64,000 nt of DNA from Nitrospira sp. (GTDB taxonomy: Bacteria > Nitrospirota > Nitrospiria > Nitrospirales > Nitrospiraceae): NCBI GenBank assembly GCA_029194535.1, contig JARFXR010000003.1, positions 1-64,000 of the forward strand, read 5' to 3'. Shown in pieces: positions 1-8,595 of the stretch (positions are counted from its first letter, which is position 1; each line of letters begins with the position of its first letter). A model generated the notes under the pieces. The model searched no databases and was not told the origin of the DNA. It saw nothing but the letters and a program-made list of their open reading frames with translations. The position numbers and the translations under genes were made by a program.

Positions 1-413
1 CGACCGACGCCGATCGAATCGCGCGACTGATGCCCGGCGGGCTGGCGGGCATGGGTGTCATGCCGATGGGCGGCGGGATGCCGGATATGAATGCGATGAT
101 GGCTCAGGCCATGGCCATGAGCGGCGGACGAGGCGGTTTCGGCGGCATGCAGATGCCGCAAGCTCCGAAAGAAGAGGGCGTGATCTATCTCTGTGTGGCC
201 GATGTACAGATTACCGATCGGAAGTTGGGCAAGCCCTTAGGGCGACCCGCCGACATGACGGGCGCAGCCACCGACCGGAAGGGTGACGGCTCCCTACCCA
301 AAGTACAACAGATGCGGACGGTGGGCCACGTCCGGCAAAAAGATCTGGACATTCCTGAAGCCACGCCGATCATTCAAGAAAAGATTTCGACCGGGATCGC
401 CGGGCTCTTTTAG
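1..413 (+). CDS. Gly/Met-rich hypothetical protein, 5' end outside the window
   Basis: The reading frame is open to the left edge (first full codon at base 3), so the gene is truncated by the window and the ATG at 30 is probably internal. The visible N-terminal third is very rich in Gly and Met (runs such as GMGVMPMGGGMPDM) and looks like flexible linker. The rest is a more ordinary soluble segment (IYLCVADVQITDRK, then a charged C-terminus ending IAGLF). I recognise no family. It converges with modC; the two stop codons overlap at 410-413. Confidence 0.55.
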   Translation, partial: TDADRIARLMPGGLAGMGVMPMGGGMPDMNAMMAQAMAMSGGRGGFGGMQMPQAPKEEGVIYLCVADVQITDRKLGKPLGRPADMTGAATDRKGDGSLPKVQQMRTVGHVRQKDLDIPEATPIIQEKISTGIAGLF

Positions 414-1501
414 CCTACTCGCGGTATCAAGTGAACGGCCCCGGCCTTGATCGCGGCGACGACGGACGATCCGGGTGTCAGCTGCAAGTCTTCCAGCGCC
501 CCGCGCGTCACCATCGCGGTGAGGGGGAAGCCGCAATCAATTTTCACCTGGACCATCACGCCGCACAGCGCAACCTCACCGACGACGCCGACAAGGTGAT
601 TGCGCGCACTCGTCATACCGCTTCCCGCCTGTTCCAAGACCACGTCTTCCGCACGAATACAGACATAGACGCCTGCCCCGCATAGGCCTTGCCCCAGCCC
701 TCTCAACGTGATTCCATTCACTGCGACGGTCGCCAACCCGTTGTCATTCGCCACCACCTGACCCTGCACGACGGTTTCAACCCCGACGACTTTGGCTACT
801 TCCGCATCGGCCGGACGACTGAACACTTCCTGCGGTGTCCCCAGTTGCAGCACGGTTCCCTCGCTTATCACCGCCATCAGATCCCCCAGCGTCAGCGCTT
901 CCTCCCAATCGTGCGTCACGATGATCGACGGCAAGGCCAATTGTTTCAGGAGGCTTCGCAATTCACCGCGAAGCTGAAGTCTGGTCGGCGCGTCCAGCGC
1001 CGACAGCGGCTCGTCAAGCAACAGCAACTGGGGTCTCGGCGCGACCGCTCGCGCGAGGGCGACCCGCTGCTGTTGCCCGCCGGAGAGCTCACGCGGCATC
1101 GCCGACTCCAGCCCGTGCAGTTGAAGCAACTCCAGCACCTCGCTCACCCGCCGCTTTCGATCCGACACGCTGAGGTGGCTCAACCCATACGCGATATTGC
1201 CCGCAACCGTATAGGTGGGGAACAGCGCGTATTCCTGGGCCATGTACCCGATCTGGCGAGCTTGCGGGGGAACGTTGACCCGAGCCGCCGTATCCAGCCA
1301 GGTGCGCGAGATGAAGCGGATCGTCCCCTGCTCCGGACATTCAAGTCCCGCGACCGATCGGAGGACCGTGGTCTTGCCTGATCCGGACGGACCGAACAGA
1401 ATCAACACCGTGGAGGCCTCGACTGGATAGCGGATCCGTGCGCGGATCGTCGCGCGGCCTGTAAAGGTCTTGCTGATGTCGATGGCTATTTCCGCGGCCA
1501 T
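410..1501 (-). CDS. modC: Molybdate ABC transporter ATP-binding protein ModC
   Basis: ATPase of the molybdate importer, acting at the inner face of the cytoplasmic membrane with ModB. The N-terminal ABC domain has the Walker A loop GPSGSGKTT, the signature LSGGQQQR and the Walker B stretch LLLLDEPLSALD. The C-terminal roughly 80 residues look like the TOBE/Mop-type molybdate-sensing domain usual in ModC, and the length (363 aa) is normal. I prefer the ATG at 1501 over a GTG at 1510. The start overlaps the end of modB by 16 bases, indicating translational coupling. It is the last gene of a minus-strand mop-modB-modC group. Confidence 0.93.
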   Translation of the reverse strand: MAAEIAIDISKTFTGRATIRARIRYPVEASTVLILFGPSGSGKTTVLRSVAGLECPEQGTIRFISRTWLDTAARVNVPPQARQIGYMAQEYALFPTYTVAGNIAYGLSHLSVSDRKRRVSEVLELLQLHGLESAMPRELSGGQQQRVALARAVAPRPQLLLLDEPLSALDAPTRLQLRGELRSLLKQLALPSIIVTHDWEEALTLGDLMAVISEGTVLQLGTPQEVFSRPADAEVAKVVGVETVVQGQVVANDNGLATVAVNGITLRGLGQGLCGAGVYVCIRAEDVVLEQAGSGMTSARNHLVGVVGEVALCGVMVQVKIDCGFPLTAMVTRGALEDLQLTPGSSVVAAIKAGAVHLIPRVG

Positions 1502-2160
1502 GCCGTCCACATGTTCCGATTGACTGCATACACGAGGAGCAAGACCAGATAGGAAATCACCAGAAGAAAGGCGGAGGTTTTTGAGGCCTGGGCATAATTC
1601 AGGGCCTGCACCTCATCATAGATATCGATGGAGACGGTTCGCGTCACGCCTTCGAGGTTGCCGCCTACCATCAGCACGACGCCGAATTCACCGAGGGTGT
1701 GGGCAAAACTCAACACGACTCCCGTCACGAGACCGGCGGTGGAAAGCGGCACGATCAGCTTGAAGAAGGTCTTGAGCCGAGACAAGCCCAGCGTCCAAGA
1801 CGCCTCGATCAGCTTGCGGTCGACTTGATCGAAGGCCGACGCGAACGGCTGGACGGCAAACGGCAGGCTATAGAGGATGGACGCCAGCAGCAGTCCCTGA
1901 AAAGTGAACGGCAACGATTGGCCGACGACGTCGGTGTAGAATCGCCCGAAGGGACTGTGCGGGCCGATGGCGACCAGGATGTAGAATCCCAGCACGGTGG
2001 GGGGAAGCACGAGCGGAAGGGCCACCACGGACTCGACGAGAAATTTCCATCGTCGCCTTGAATAGGCCAGCCAGTAGGCGATCGGCAATCCGAGGACGAG
2101 TAGGACCGCAGACGTCAGGGAAGCCAGCTTGAAAGTGACCCAAATCGCCGTCCAATTCAC
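1486..2160 (-). CDS. modB: Molybdate ABC transporter permease ModB
   Basis: Inner-membrane permease that carries molybdate released by ModA into the cytoplasm, driven by ModC. The 224-aa protein is highly hydrophobic with about five membrane spans and has the binding-protein-dependent permease loop around GEFGVVLMVGG (the EAA-type loop that contacts the ATPase). The length is typical of ModB. Translation appears to start at a GTG at 2160. It overlaps modC downstream and lies 77 bases after mop. modA is not adjacent: mop and a small lipoprotein gene lie between them. Confidence 0.92.
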   Translation of the reverse strand: MNWTAIWVTFKLASLTSAVLLVLGLPIAYWLAYSRRRWKFLVESVVALPLVLPPTVLGFYILVAIGPHSPFGRFYTDVVGQSLPFTFQGLLLASILYSLPFAVQPFASAFDQVDRKLIEASWTLGLSRLKTFFKLIVPLSTAGLVTGVVLSFAHTLGEFGVVLMVGGNLEGVTRTVSIDIYDEVQALNYAQASKTSAFLLVISYLVLLLVYAVNRNMWTAWPRK

Positions 2161-2237
2161 GATACCGCCCCGGTCTTCATCAGAGCCGGTGCCCGTTCCC
2201 CCACAACGGGATGCCGCGGGGAAACGGGCGCCGAATG

Positions 2238-2441
2238 CTACTTGCCGATCATGACTTCGGTGGCCTTCACGGCGACCGTTACCGAGTCGTTGACCTTCAG
2301 GCCCATGTTCTTGACCGATCCCTCCGTGATGGCCGCAACAAATTCCAGTTGTCCGACCTTGACGATGACTTCAGCCATCGCCTGTCCGTCCGTGATCCGA
2401 GTGACGGTTCCCTGAAATTGATTCCGCGCGCTGAGCTTCAT
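2238..2441 (-). CDS. mop: Mop-type molybdopterin/molybdate-binding protein (molbindin)
   Basis: A single-domain molbindin of 67 aa, made up only of the Mop/TOBE fold that binds molybdate in the cytoplasm and is thought to buffer or store it. The sequence shows the family opening KLSARNQFQGTV, the central VKVGQLEFVAAIT and the closing VKATEVMIGK. The ATG at 2441 is preceded by AGGAGG at good spacing, so an upstream in-frame TTG is not used. It sits between the ModA-side genes and modB in the same direction, as expected for a molybdate-handling operon. Confidence 0.9.
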   Translation of the reverse strand: MKLSARNQFQGTVTRITDGQAMAEVIVKVGQLEFVAAITEGSVKNMGLKVNDSVTVAVKATEVMIGK

Positions 2442-2491
2442 GATCAACCTCCTGTACGGTTATGAACGGTGATAATTGGGCCTTGCTGTGG

Positions 2492-2821
2492 CTACTTGCA
2501 TCGAAACTGTATACCCCAGCGCCGCCCGGTGATCTCACCTTCCTGACCTTCCGAGCTTGACATGCCGGAGTAACCCTTCACCTCTCCGTCCCGCACGACA
2601 GTATAGCCGGAGGGACATTTCTTCTCGATGACCTTCAATGCCTCCTTTCGATGCGGTGATCCCATGGGACCTCCCCGGTCCTCTTTGAACAAATAGGTCA
2701 CGACCCCTCCCGTCTCGGTCTCTCCCGCGAGTTGAACCGCGTCGGAACAGCCCGCGCAGGACAGAAACGCCAAGACGCACAGGCGAGCCGGAAGTCGCTT
2801 ATGCCGGAACGGTAAAACCAT
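2492..2821 (-). CDS. Small secreted protein, probable lipoprotein
   Basis: A 109-aa protein with a basic start, a short hydrophobic segment and cysteines in FLSCAGC that could serve as a lipobox, so it is probably anchored in the envelope. The mature part has a conserved-looking KKCPSGYTVV segment and a C-terminal RRWGIQFRC; two cysteines may form a disulfide. I do not recognise the family. Its first 23 bases overlap the end of modA, which suggests co-translation with modA and a link to the molybdate operon, although a direct role is unproven. Confidence 0.65.
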   Translation of the reverse strand: MVLPFRHKRLPARLCVLAFLSCAGCSDAVQLAGETETGGVVTYLFKEDRGGPMGSPHRKEALKVIEKKCPSGYTVVRDGEVKGYSGMSSSEGQEGEITGRRWGIQFRCK

Positions 2822-3599
2822 AGCGCTTCATGATCTCCTGTCCTGCCGACCCTTTCATGAAGTCAAGGAACTCCTTCGCGACTTGCGGACGCTGCGACGC
2901 CTTGAGTATCACGGCGCCCTGTTCCAACGCCGGGTGCGCAGTACTCGGCACCTCCCAGTAGCTGCCCTTGGCTTTCATCGTCGGGGCAAGGGCCAGCGAC
3001 AGCGCGATGATGCCGATCTCGCAGGCTCCAGACTCGACGAATTGAGCGGCCTGAGAAATATTTTCACCCAAGACCAGCCGGTCTCTGACCTGTTCATAGA
3101 CGTGAAAATGCTCCATGGCGGAAACGGCGGCGCGTCCGTACGGCGCATGTTTGGGATTCGCGATGGCGATCTTCTTGATGCCCGGCTCTCGCAAGACCTC
3201 CATGCCCTTCGTCGCATCGAGCCGCGATTGGTGGCCGGCCCAAATCACGATCCGTCCGACCGCATATCGATAGAGCGACCCGGGCACGACCAAACCGGCT
3301 TCTTCCAGCTTCCGAGGATAACCGATATCGGCCGAAAAATAGAGGTCGAAGGGAGCGCCATTTTGGATCTGCGCGTAAAAGTTGCCCGACGATCCCAACG
3401 ACAATTTGACCTGATGACCCGACGCCTTCTCAAATTCGCCCACGAGTTCCTTGAACGCAAAATTCAAATCCGAGGCGGCGGCGATGGTGAGTTCGTCACC
3501 GAATCCAGATGTGGGGAGAGACAAGACTGAAACAACGACCGTGATGATCAATGCAGGATATAGGCTGAAACATCCGCTCAGGCTTCTTATGACCTTCAT
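2799..3599 (-). CDS. modA: Periplasmic molybdate-binding protein ModA
   Basis: Captures molybdate (or tungstate) in the periplasm and delivers it to ModBC. The 266-aa protein has a signal peptide ending near SGFGDE, then the ModA opening LTIAAASDLNFAFKEL and LSLGSSGNFYAQIQNGAPFDLYFSAD (shown here only as landmarks), whose Ser and Ala-Ser loops bind the oxyanion. The late segment KRYGFTVPA closes the fold. The ATG at 3599 follows GGAGGG; the alternative upstream GTG at 3620 would contain that ribosome-binding site. It is transcribed towards mop-modB-modC. Confidence 0.92.
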   Translation of the reverse strand: MKVIRSLSGCFSLYPALIITVVVSVLSLPTSGFGDELTIAAASDLNFAFKELVGEFEKASGHQVKLSLGSSGNFYAQIQNGAPFDLYFSADIGYPRKLEEAGLVVPGSLYRYAVGRIVIWAGHQSRLDATKGMEVLREPGIKKIAIANPKHAPYGRAAVSAMEHFHVYEQVRDRLVLGENISQAAQFVESGACEIGIIALSLALAPTMKAKGSYWEVPSTAHPALEQGAVILKASQRPQVAKEFLDFMKGSAGQEIMKRYGFTVPA

Positions 3600-3880
3600 A
3601 TGCCCTCCAGTAAAGTTCACTCATAATTCTGACGATAGCAATTTGTCTGTCACCGGTTCAATTTCCCTCGATCTCCCTGGACCCAACTCCGGGCCACGGC
3701 TGGTGAGTGTGACGTGTTCATTGCGGATTTGACAATGATGAACGGTCCGGACGCGCCGGTTGATCATGGCCGAGTTCCTGGTCCTCCCCTACTTCGATGT
3801 TGTTTCGGTCGTGTGGTCCTCCTCCGTTGGAGGCACTCGTCTCGGTTAGACATGGCGATTCCGGTTCCCGCACATCTGCC

Positions 3881-5554
3881 TTAGAAAAAGATCTGATACT
3901 GAACCCGGATCAGATTCTCGATCAGCGTCCCGCCTCGCGCATCGAGCGGAACCGTCCCTGCTTGTGGGGGAAGGGGTGCGCTCCGACCGATCGCATATCC
4001 GCCGGTACCCATCTGAATATTGCTATAGGTGATCATGATTTGATGGTCGTAGGTGCCACCGAGGAACCAGTTCAGTGAGGCGTCGGTCTCGTATATGAGG
4101 TCGCCGCCTGAATGGGTATCCGGATCCCAATAGGCAAACCGACCTGCGACTTCCAAGTACCGAGGAATGACATAGTAGCCGCTCTGCACGTACCAGCCGG
4201 TGGCGTTCCCTATGAGTCCCGGCGCCGTCACCGTGCAGGCGGTATTCATGCAGGGCAGGCCCTTCTCGTGGCGGTCGATGTTCTTGAAGTACCATTCTGC
4301 TTGCAGGGAAAAGCCTCGATACTTGAACACGGCGTCTACCCCATAGCTGAGGAGATCCACCACGCCCCAGCCGAGTTGTCTGCCGTTGCCGAACGCGGCG
4401 ATCTGCCGGCGGAAATTCAGATTGGCCAAGTCCGTGCCGATGTAGGAGCTGTTGGAGCTGGCATTGACGGCTGGGTTATAGGAGATATCACCGCCGAGAG
4501 CCATCTGGGGTTTCTCCGAATACGCATTGTCTCCCTCTCCGTATCCGGGCCTTCCCAATATGTTCCAATTGAGCCGAGCCGTATACATCAACTGGTTGAC
4601 GTCGAACCGCAGGTTCGCATTGATATTCCGCTGGGGAGGCGGACAACCTGCGGGCGAAGGAAAAGGAGGTTGCCCCGTCGTCCCTCCCGGACACCCCTCC
4701 GTCGGCTGCTCGCTGAAGAATCCCCCGAATCGGTTGAAGCTCGGCCCGGCGCCGTTGAAAATTCCGAAGTAATAATTGAGGGGGTACACTTCCTCATCGT
4801 TCATGAGAGTGATCCCGATATCCCGCCGATCCAAGCCGCTGGCGGTGAAGGCGTCCATCACCAACGCGCGTTCGGCAAATTGCATGGAGGCGGTGCTGTT
4901 GATCTGCGACCGATTGAAGAAGACCTTGTATTGACCGAACATCACATTGAAAAGGGGATAGTGGGTGCTCTGAAAGGCCAGGTCCAGAAGCCGGACGGAT
5001 CCCGGCGTCTGCGAATTTTCAGCTGTCTCTCCAGACAGCTGAATGAGGTACTTGAAATCGGGATTGAACAAATGCCCCATGAAGTAGAGGCGCGCGCGCC
5101 GCACGTTGAACGAGGAGCCTTCGGCGTCCGACCGGTTGGCCCGGTAATCGCCGAACACTCCCAGCAGTTCTGGAAAATTCTTCGCGTCCCCCGGATCACG
5201 CCAGGCCTCGTTGCGAGCCCGTTGCGTGAACCGGAATTGGGCGCGGAAGCGGATCTTGAGAAAAAAGGCGTTATCGTTCATCGAGAAATTGAAACCGCGG
5301 TCGTACCAGATCTTTGAACTCGGTTGCAGGAGGTAGGCCCGTTCTTCCGACTCCCTTACCACTTGGGAGTACTCTTCCTGTGTGATGACTCCCTGCTTCA
5401 CCGCCCGGTCGAGCAGGAGCTTGGTGGCCGGGTCCATACTCTCCACAAAAACATGCTTCCCATCCTTCTCCACCAACTTGCCGGTATCCGCCGCGAGCGC
5501 GGATCCCGCCCAAGTCATCAAGCCACAGACGATGATCAGAACCCGACGGGCCAT
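3881..5554 (-). CDS. Outer-membrane porin, phosphate-selective (OprO/OprP-like) family
   Basis: A 557-aa exported beta-barrel. The start at 5554 gives a clean signal peptide (MARRVLIIVCGLM...SALAA). A short helical segment follows (residues about 30-80), then alternating strands rich in aromatics, with RARLYFMGHLFNPDFKYLIQ and YVIPRYLEVAGRF typical of the OprO/OprP family, ending in the terminal aromatic QIFF needed for barrel assembly. Family members pass anions such as phosphate; lying between two ModA-like genes, this one may admit molybdate-type oxyanions, which is inference. The ribosome-binding site (GGGGAG) is unusually close to the ATG, so the exact start is uncertain. Confidence 0.85.
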   Translation of the reverse strand: MARRVLIIVCGLMTWAGSALAADTGKLVEKDGKHVFVESMDPATKLLLDRAVKQGVITQEEYSQVVRESEERAYLLQPSSKIWYDRGFNFSMNDNAFFLKIRFRAQFRFTQRARNEAWRDPGDAKNFPELLGVFGDYRANRSDAEGSSFNVRRARLYFMGHLFNPDFKYLIQLSGETAENSQTPGSVRLLDLAFQSTHYPLFNVMFGQYKVFFNRSQINSTASMQFAERALVMDAFTASGLDRRDIGITLMNDEEVYPLNYYFGIFNGAGPSFNRFGGFFSEQPTEGCPGGTTGQPPFPSPAGCPPPQRNINANLRFDVNQLMYTARLNWNILGRPGYGEGDNAYSEKPQMALGGDISYNPAVNASSNSSYIGTDLANLNFRRQIAAFGNGRQLGWGVVDLLSYGVDAVFKYRGFSLQAEWYFKNIDRHEKGLPCMNTACTVTAPGLIGNATGWYVQSGYYVIPRYLEVAGRFAYWDPDTHSGGDLIYETDASLNWFLGGTYDHQIMITYSNIQMGTGGYAIGRSAPLPPQAGTVPLDARGGTLIENLIRVQYQIFF

Positions 5555-5667
5555 CTCCCCAGATGTGATCCGCCGGCGACAGTATAACGTATTATTACGT
5601 AATGGTGTTGTCACGGGCATGCTCCTGTGTTGTCTGCCGTTGGGCATCGAACTGCTGTCGGTTGCTG

Positions 5668-6363
5668 TTACTGGGCGACGGGGGGCGGTTTCGGAGCGCT
5701 GGTCGGGCCCGCCTCCCCCGATCTGAGGAATTGCCGGAACTCGACGGCGTGGTTGCCTTTGCCGTCATTGGTCCAGAAGCGGCCCGGCTCGAAATAGAGA
5801 ATGTAATCGCGCGGCGGAGGGGGCGTGGTGGGATAATTACGATAGTAGAGATCGGATGTTCGAATCGGAATCGGCGTCCTGAACTGTTCGATGGTGAGAT
5901 AGAGATAGGGGTCTCGAATCGCGAGCCACCCCTCCACGACCACTCGGTCATACTTGGTCAACTGCGGCGTTCGAGTCTGAAAATATACCCGCTCGTTCGG
6001 ACCGGCTTTCTGCAGGGCCTCTGAAAGGTACGGCGCCAATTCGCGTAGTTCATCCTCCCGCAGCAACGGATTCGGCGGCATCTCCTCGGCAAACCAACGT
6101 AGGGGCAGCCGCTGCTGCTCGCGAATCGAGAAGCCCTTCAGGATAGCCGCCATTTCGGCGGGGGGAACCTGCACCGGATGGGTATAGCCGCGGGACTCGA
6201 CTTCCCGTTGAAGGGTCACCAGGATCTGTTCATCCTCCTGGACCGTTGCCGTCGTGTAGGGCAGCCTGGCGCATCCCACGTTCATGGATCCCACCCCCGC
6301 CAGAAGCGACAGACTCAGTAACGCGACCGATCGCACATTCCGCTCAAACCATCTCCCTCGCAT
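5668..6363 (-). CDS. Envelope lipoprotein of unknown family
   Basis: A 231-aa protein starting at an ATG preceded by AGGAGGAG. The hydrophobic segment VALLSLSLLAGVGS is followed by MNVGC, a plausible lipobox, so it is probably a lipoprotein. The mature part includes LYYRNYPTTPPPPRDYILY and ends in a proline-rich tail. I do not recognise the family. It lies in the same direction between the orphan ModA-like protein (29 bases upstream) and the porin (113 bases downstream), so it probably belongs to the same oxyanion uptake unit. Confidence 0.7.
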   Translation of the reverse strand: MRGRWFERNVRSVALLSLSLLAGVGSMNVGCARLPYTTATVQEDEQILVTLQREVESRGYTHPVQVPPAEMAAILKGFSIREQQRLPLRWFAEEMPPNPLLREDELRELAPYLSEALQKAGPNERVYFQTRTPQLTKYDRVVVEGWLAIRDPYLYLTIEQFRTPIPIRTSDLYYRNYPTTPPPPRDYILYFEPGRFWTNDGKGNHAVEFRQFLRSGEAGPTSAPKPPPVAQ

Positions 6364-6391
6364 TGCACTCCTCCTCCACTGGCACAAGACC

Positions 6392-7198
6392 TTAGCTTCC
6401 CGGCACCGCATAACCGGCCCGGCGCACAGCCGACTGTCCTTCGGCGCTTTGGATAAAATCGAGAAATGTTTCGCAGAGCGTGCGATTCGGGCAATACCGT
6501 TCCATGGCCATCGAATGCACGGCCGGTTGGTACCCGTCTTGTATGACCGCAACCACCCGTAACCGCTCCTGTTCTTTGACCGCCTCATGACCGTAGACAA
6601 TTCCCGCGTCTGCCTGGCCTCCGAGTACATGGTCCACGACTCCTCGTGAATCAGTGGCTTCATGCAGTCGGCCCGCAAAGGTAGAGCCAAGCCCTAGAGA
6701 GCTCAGCGCTTCCTGCGTTTGTTTGCCGAGGTAGGTGAGGCCATGGTCTGCGACCGCCAAGCGGGCGGTGCTCCGACTCATCGCTTCCAGGGATTCCGGC
6801 GCTTCGACCAACGATTCCGGCACGACTAAGACGAGTTGGTCTTTCGCATAGGATCGTTTCGTGCCCGGCAGCACATAATATTTCGTCTCCAATCGTGAGA
6901 TGAGCTCATCGCCTCCCGGCGCGACCAGATGGATCGGGCCCGTCTCTATGAAATAGCGGCCCACCATGCTGTTTTGCATTCCTGCAATGCCTTGTCTCAT
7001 GGCCAATGCCGCATTGAAATGGAGCTTGACCCGAATACCGGGATGAGACCGCTCGAAACTCGTGGCGAGTTGCTCCAAGACCCCCTTAAGGCTGGGGGAA
7101 GCCGCGATCACCAGTTGTTCGAAGGCGTGCCCGGAAGTCGCAGAAACGGGAAGGAGAGCGACGGCGAGGAGGAGGAACATGAGCCGAACGAGCTTCAT
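6392..7198 (-). CDS. ModA-like periplasmic substrate-binding protein (second copy, no own permease)
   Basis: A 268-aa binding protein of the extracellular solute-binding fold related to ModA/WtpA. It has a signal peptide (MKLVRLMFLLLAVALLP...GHAF), then LVIAASPSLKGVLEQLATSF, which parallels the ModA opening, and the late QSAEGQSAVRRAGYAVPGS typical of ModA C-termini. The ATG at 7198 is preceded by GGGAGACC. It lies 25 bases downstream of the regulator gene and no permease or ATPase accompanies it, so it may share ModBC or act as a sensor partner. The ligand is not certain; molybdate, tungstate or another oxyanion are possible. Confidence 0.85.
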   Translation of the reverse strand: MKLVRLMFLLLAVALLPVSATSGHAFEQLVIAASPSLKGVLEQLATSFERSHPGIRVKLHFNAALAMRQGIAGMQNSMVGRYFIETGPIHLVAPGGDELISRLETKYYVLPGTKRSYAKDQLVLVVPESLVEAPESLEAMSRSTARLAVADHGLTYLGKQTQEALSSLGLGSTFAGRLHEATDSRGVVDHVLGGQADAGIVYGHEAVKEQERLRVVAVIQDGYQPAVHSMAMERYCPNRTLCETFLDFIQSAEGQSAVRRAGYAVPGS

Positions 7199-7223
7199 CG
7201 GCGGTCTCCCGGGGTGACCCGAT

Positions 7224-8399
7224 TCATGATCGCAAGATGTGCACCTTGCCGGTCTCGCTCGTATCGTAGCCACCGAGGGCTTCGATCTCGTTGCGAAACG
7301 GACGGCTGACGATCGTCTCGAAGAGATTGGCCAACGTAGGATGAGACTTCAGATAGGTCTTGGGTACGACGAGGTCGTAGCGGGCCGACTGCAGCGGCAC
7401 GAAGTCCAGATCGAAGTATTGCGCCGCCGAGCGAATACCGATGCCGACATCCGCGTGGTGCCCCGCAATCGCCCGAGCCACTTCGAAGTGAGAGAACACC
7501 ATTCGGTCATAGCCCCGCACCTGTGCGGGGTCGACCCCTGCCTCGCGCAATTGCCGATCGAGAAGGAGACGCGCCCCCGACCCTTCTTCCCGATTCAGGA
7601 ATGTCACCGTGGCGTCGGCAAGGTCGACGGCTGCGCGAATCGACTTGGGATTCCCCTTGCGAACAAGAAACCCTTCCTCCCAGGTTGCGAAGGTGACCAC
7701 GTCGTAGGCGGAACCTTTTAGGGCACGCCGAACAAAGGGAAGGTTTGACTCTCCGGTGGCGGGATCAAATAAGTGCAACCCAGCGACGTGAACCTCTCCA
7801 CGCTGGAGCGAACGAAGCGCCGCCATACTGCCCATAGTCCAGCCGACGACCGACGTCTGGTCCTTCCGCCTCCTCATATGTTCGCCCGCGAGGAAGATGG
7901 CCGGATCGCAGCCGGCCACGGAAATTTGCTGTTCGATCACGTGGCGGTCACGCGACAGCATGACTTCCACCGTGGCTCCTTCACCCGGGGAAAGAGGCTC
8001 GCTCAGATAGCCATCCGCGCCCACGGTGCAGGACAGGACGTCGCCAAGCCCTGTCACGGGACGCACGACGATTCGGGACCCCACCATCGCGACCTTGACG
8101 CGAACCGGCGGGCGTGAAGGATCTCGTTCGGAGACCGTGCCGATGAAAGTGCCCCGGATCGGTTCGATGGGCCGGGCAAGACTAAACAGGTCTTCGACTC
8201 GACAGGAGAGAACGGCTGCAAGCCTGAGGGCGACAGCAGTGGTGGGCAGATAGAGGTTGGATTCGATCGACGACACAGCCTGACGGGTGACGCCGGCTCT
8301 TGAGGCCAACTCACCTTGCGACAGACCGCGCGCCGTGCGCAGCTTCTTCAACTCGTTCCGAAAATGGTCGGCGGATTCAGCCTGGTGTCTGACGCCCAT
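7224..8399 (-). CDS. XRE-type regulator with C-terminal periplasmic-binding-protein-like sensor domain
   Basis: A one-component transcription regulator (391 aa). Residues about 8-65 form a Cro/CI helix-turn-helix (TARGLSQGELASRAGVTRQ, SSIESNLYLP). Residues about 190-380 match the PBP-like domain (PF12727 type) related to ModA (VRKGNPKSIRAAVDLAD, NREEGSGARLLLDRQL, HHADVGIGIRSAA), so it probably senses a molybdate-like ligand. It heads the minus-strand set that continues into the ModA-like gene. The promoter overlaps two GTATAC sites, suggesting autoregulation. The TTG at 8417 lies upstream of the predicted transcription start, so the ATG at 8399 is used. Confidence 0.88.
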   Translation of the reverse strand: MGVRHQAESADHFRNELKKLRTARGLSQGELASRAGVTRQAVSSIESNLYLPTTAVALRLAAVLSCRVEDLFSLARPIEPIRGTFIGTVSERDPSRPPVRVKVAMVGSRIVVRPVTGLGDVLSCTVGADGYLSEPLSPGEGATVEVMLSRDRHVIEQQISVAGCDPAIFLAGEHMRRRKDQTSVVGWTMGSMAALRSLQRGEVHVAGLHLFDPATGESNLPFVRRALKGSAYDVVTFATWEEGFLVRKGNPKSIRAAVDLADATVTFLNREEGSGARLLLDRQLREAGVDPAQVRGYDRMVFSHFEVARAIAGHHADVGIGIRSAAQYFDLDFVPLQSARYDLVVPKTYLKSHPTLANLFETIVSRPFRNEIEALGGYDTSETGKVHILRS

Positions 8400-8407
8400 G
8401 ACGGGGC

Positions 8408-8437
8408 CATATAGCAAGTATACATTTATAATGTCAA
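8408..8437 (-). promoter_or_regulatory. Sigma-70-type promoter of the XRE-PBP regulator gene
   Basis: On the minus strand a perfect TTGACA (8437-8432) is followed after 17-18 bases by CTATAT/TATATG (8414-8408). The predicted transcription start falls at about 8401, almost on the ATG at 8399, so the mRNA would be leaderless or nearly so. The region is strikingly AT-rich compared with its surroundings. Confidence 0.65.
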
Positions 8438-8443
8438 GTATAC
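8415..8443. promoter_or_regulatory. Paired CAAGTATAC operator candidates
   Basis: The 9-mer CAAGTATAC occurs at 8415-8423 and again at 8435-8443, exactly 20 bases apart (about two helical turns). Its GTATAC core is palindromic. One copy touches the -35 box and the other lies in the spacer of the regulator promoter, so a bound protein would block transcription. The neighbouring XRE regulator is the obvious candidate. Confidence 0.55.
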
Positions 8444-8530
8444 TGTCCTATTTTTTTCTTGTCTCTCCACTTTCGTCCTCAAACAGTGGTTGTACTTTCT
8501 GTCTCTTGCTTGGTTGAACAGAATCTATTG

Positions 8531-8560
8531 TTGACAAACTAGATTCAGTTAATTTATAAA
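8531..8560 (+). promoter_or_regulatory. Sigma-70-type promoter of the divergent outer-membrane barrel gene
   Basis: Perfect -35 TTGACA at 8531-8536, then 17-18 bases to TTATAA/TATAAA ending at 8559-8560. Transcription would begin near 8567, so the ATG at 8560 cannot be used and the protein must start at the next in-frame ATG (8596). Confidence 0.7.
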
Positions 8561-8595
8561 TGGCGAACTTAATTCCAATCGGAATAGTAGGAATT

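Noticed and set aside
689..1381. Long plus-strand open frame opposite modC
   Set aside because: It is a high-GC mirror of a well-supported gene, has no ribosome-binding site and no recognisable domain.
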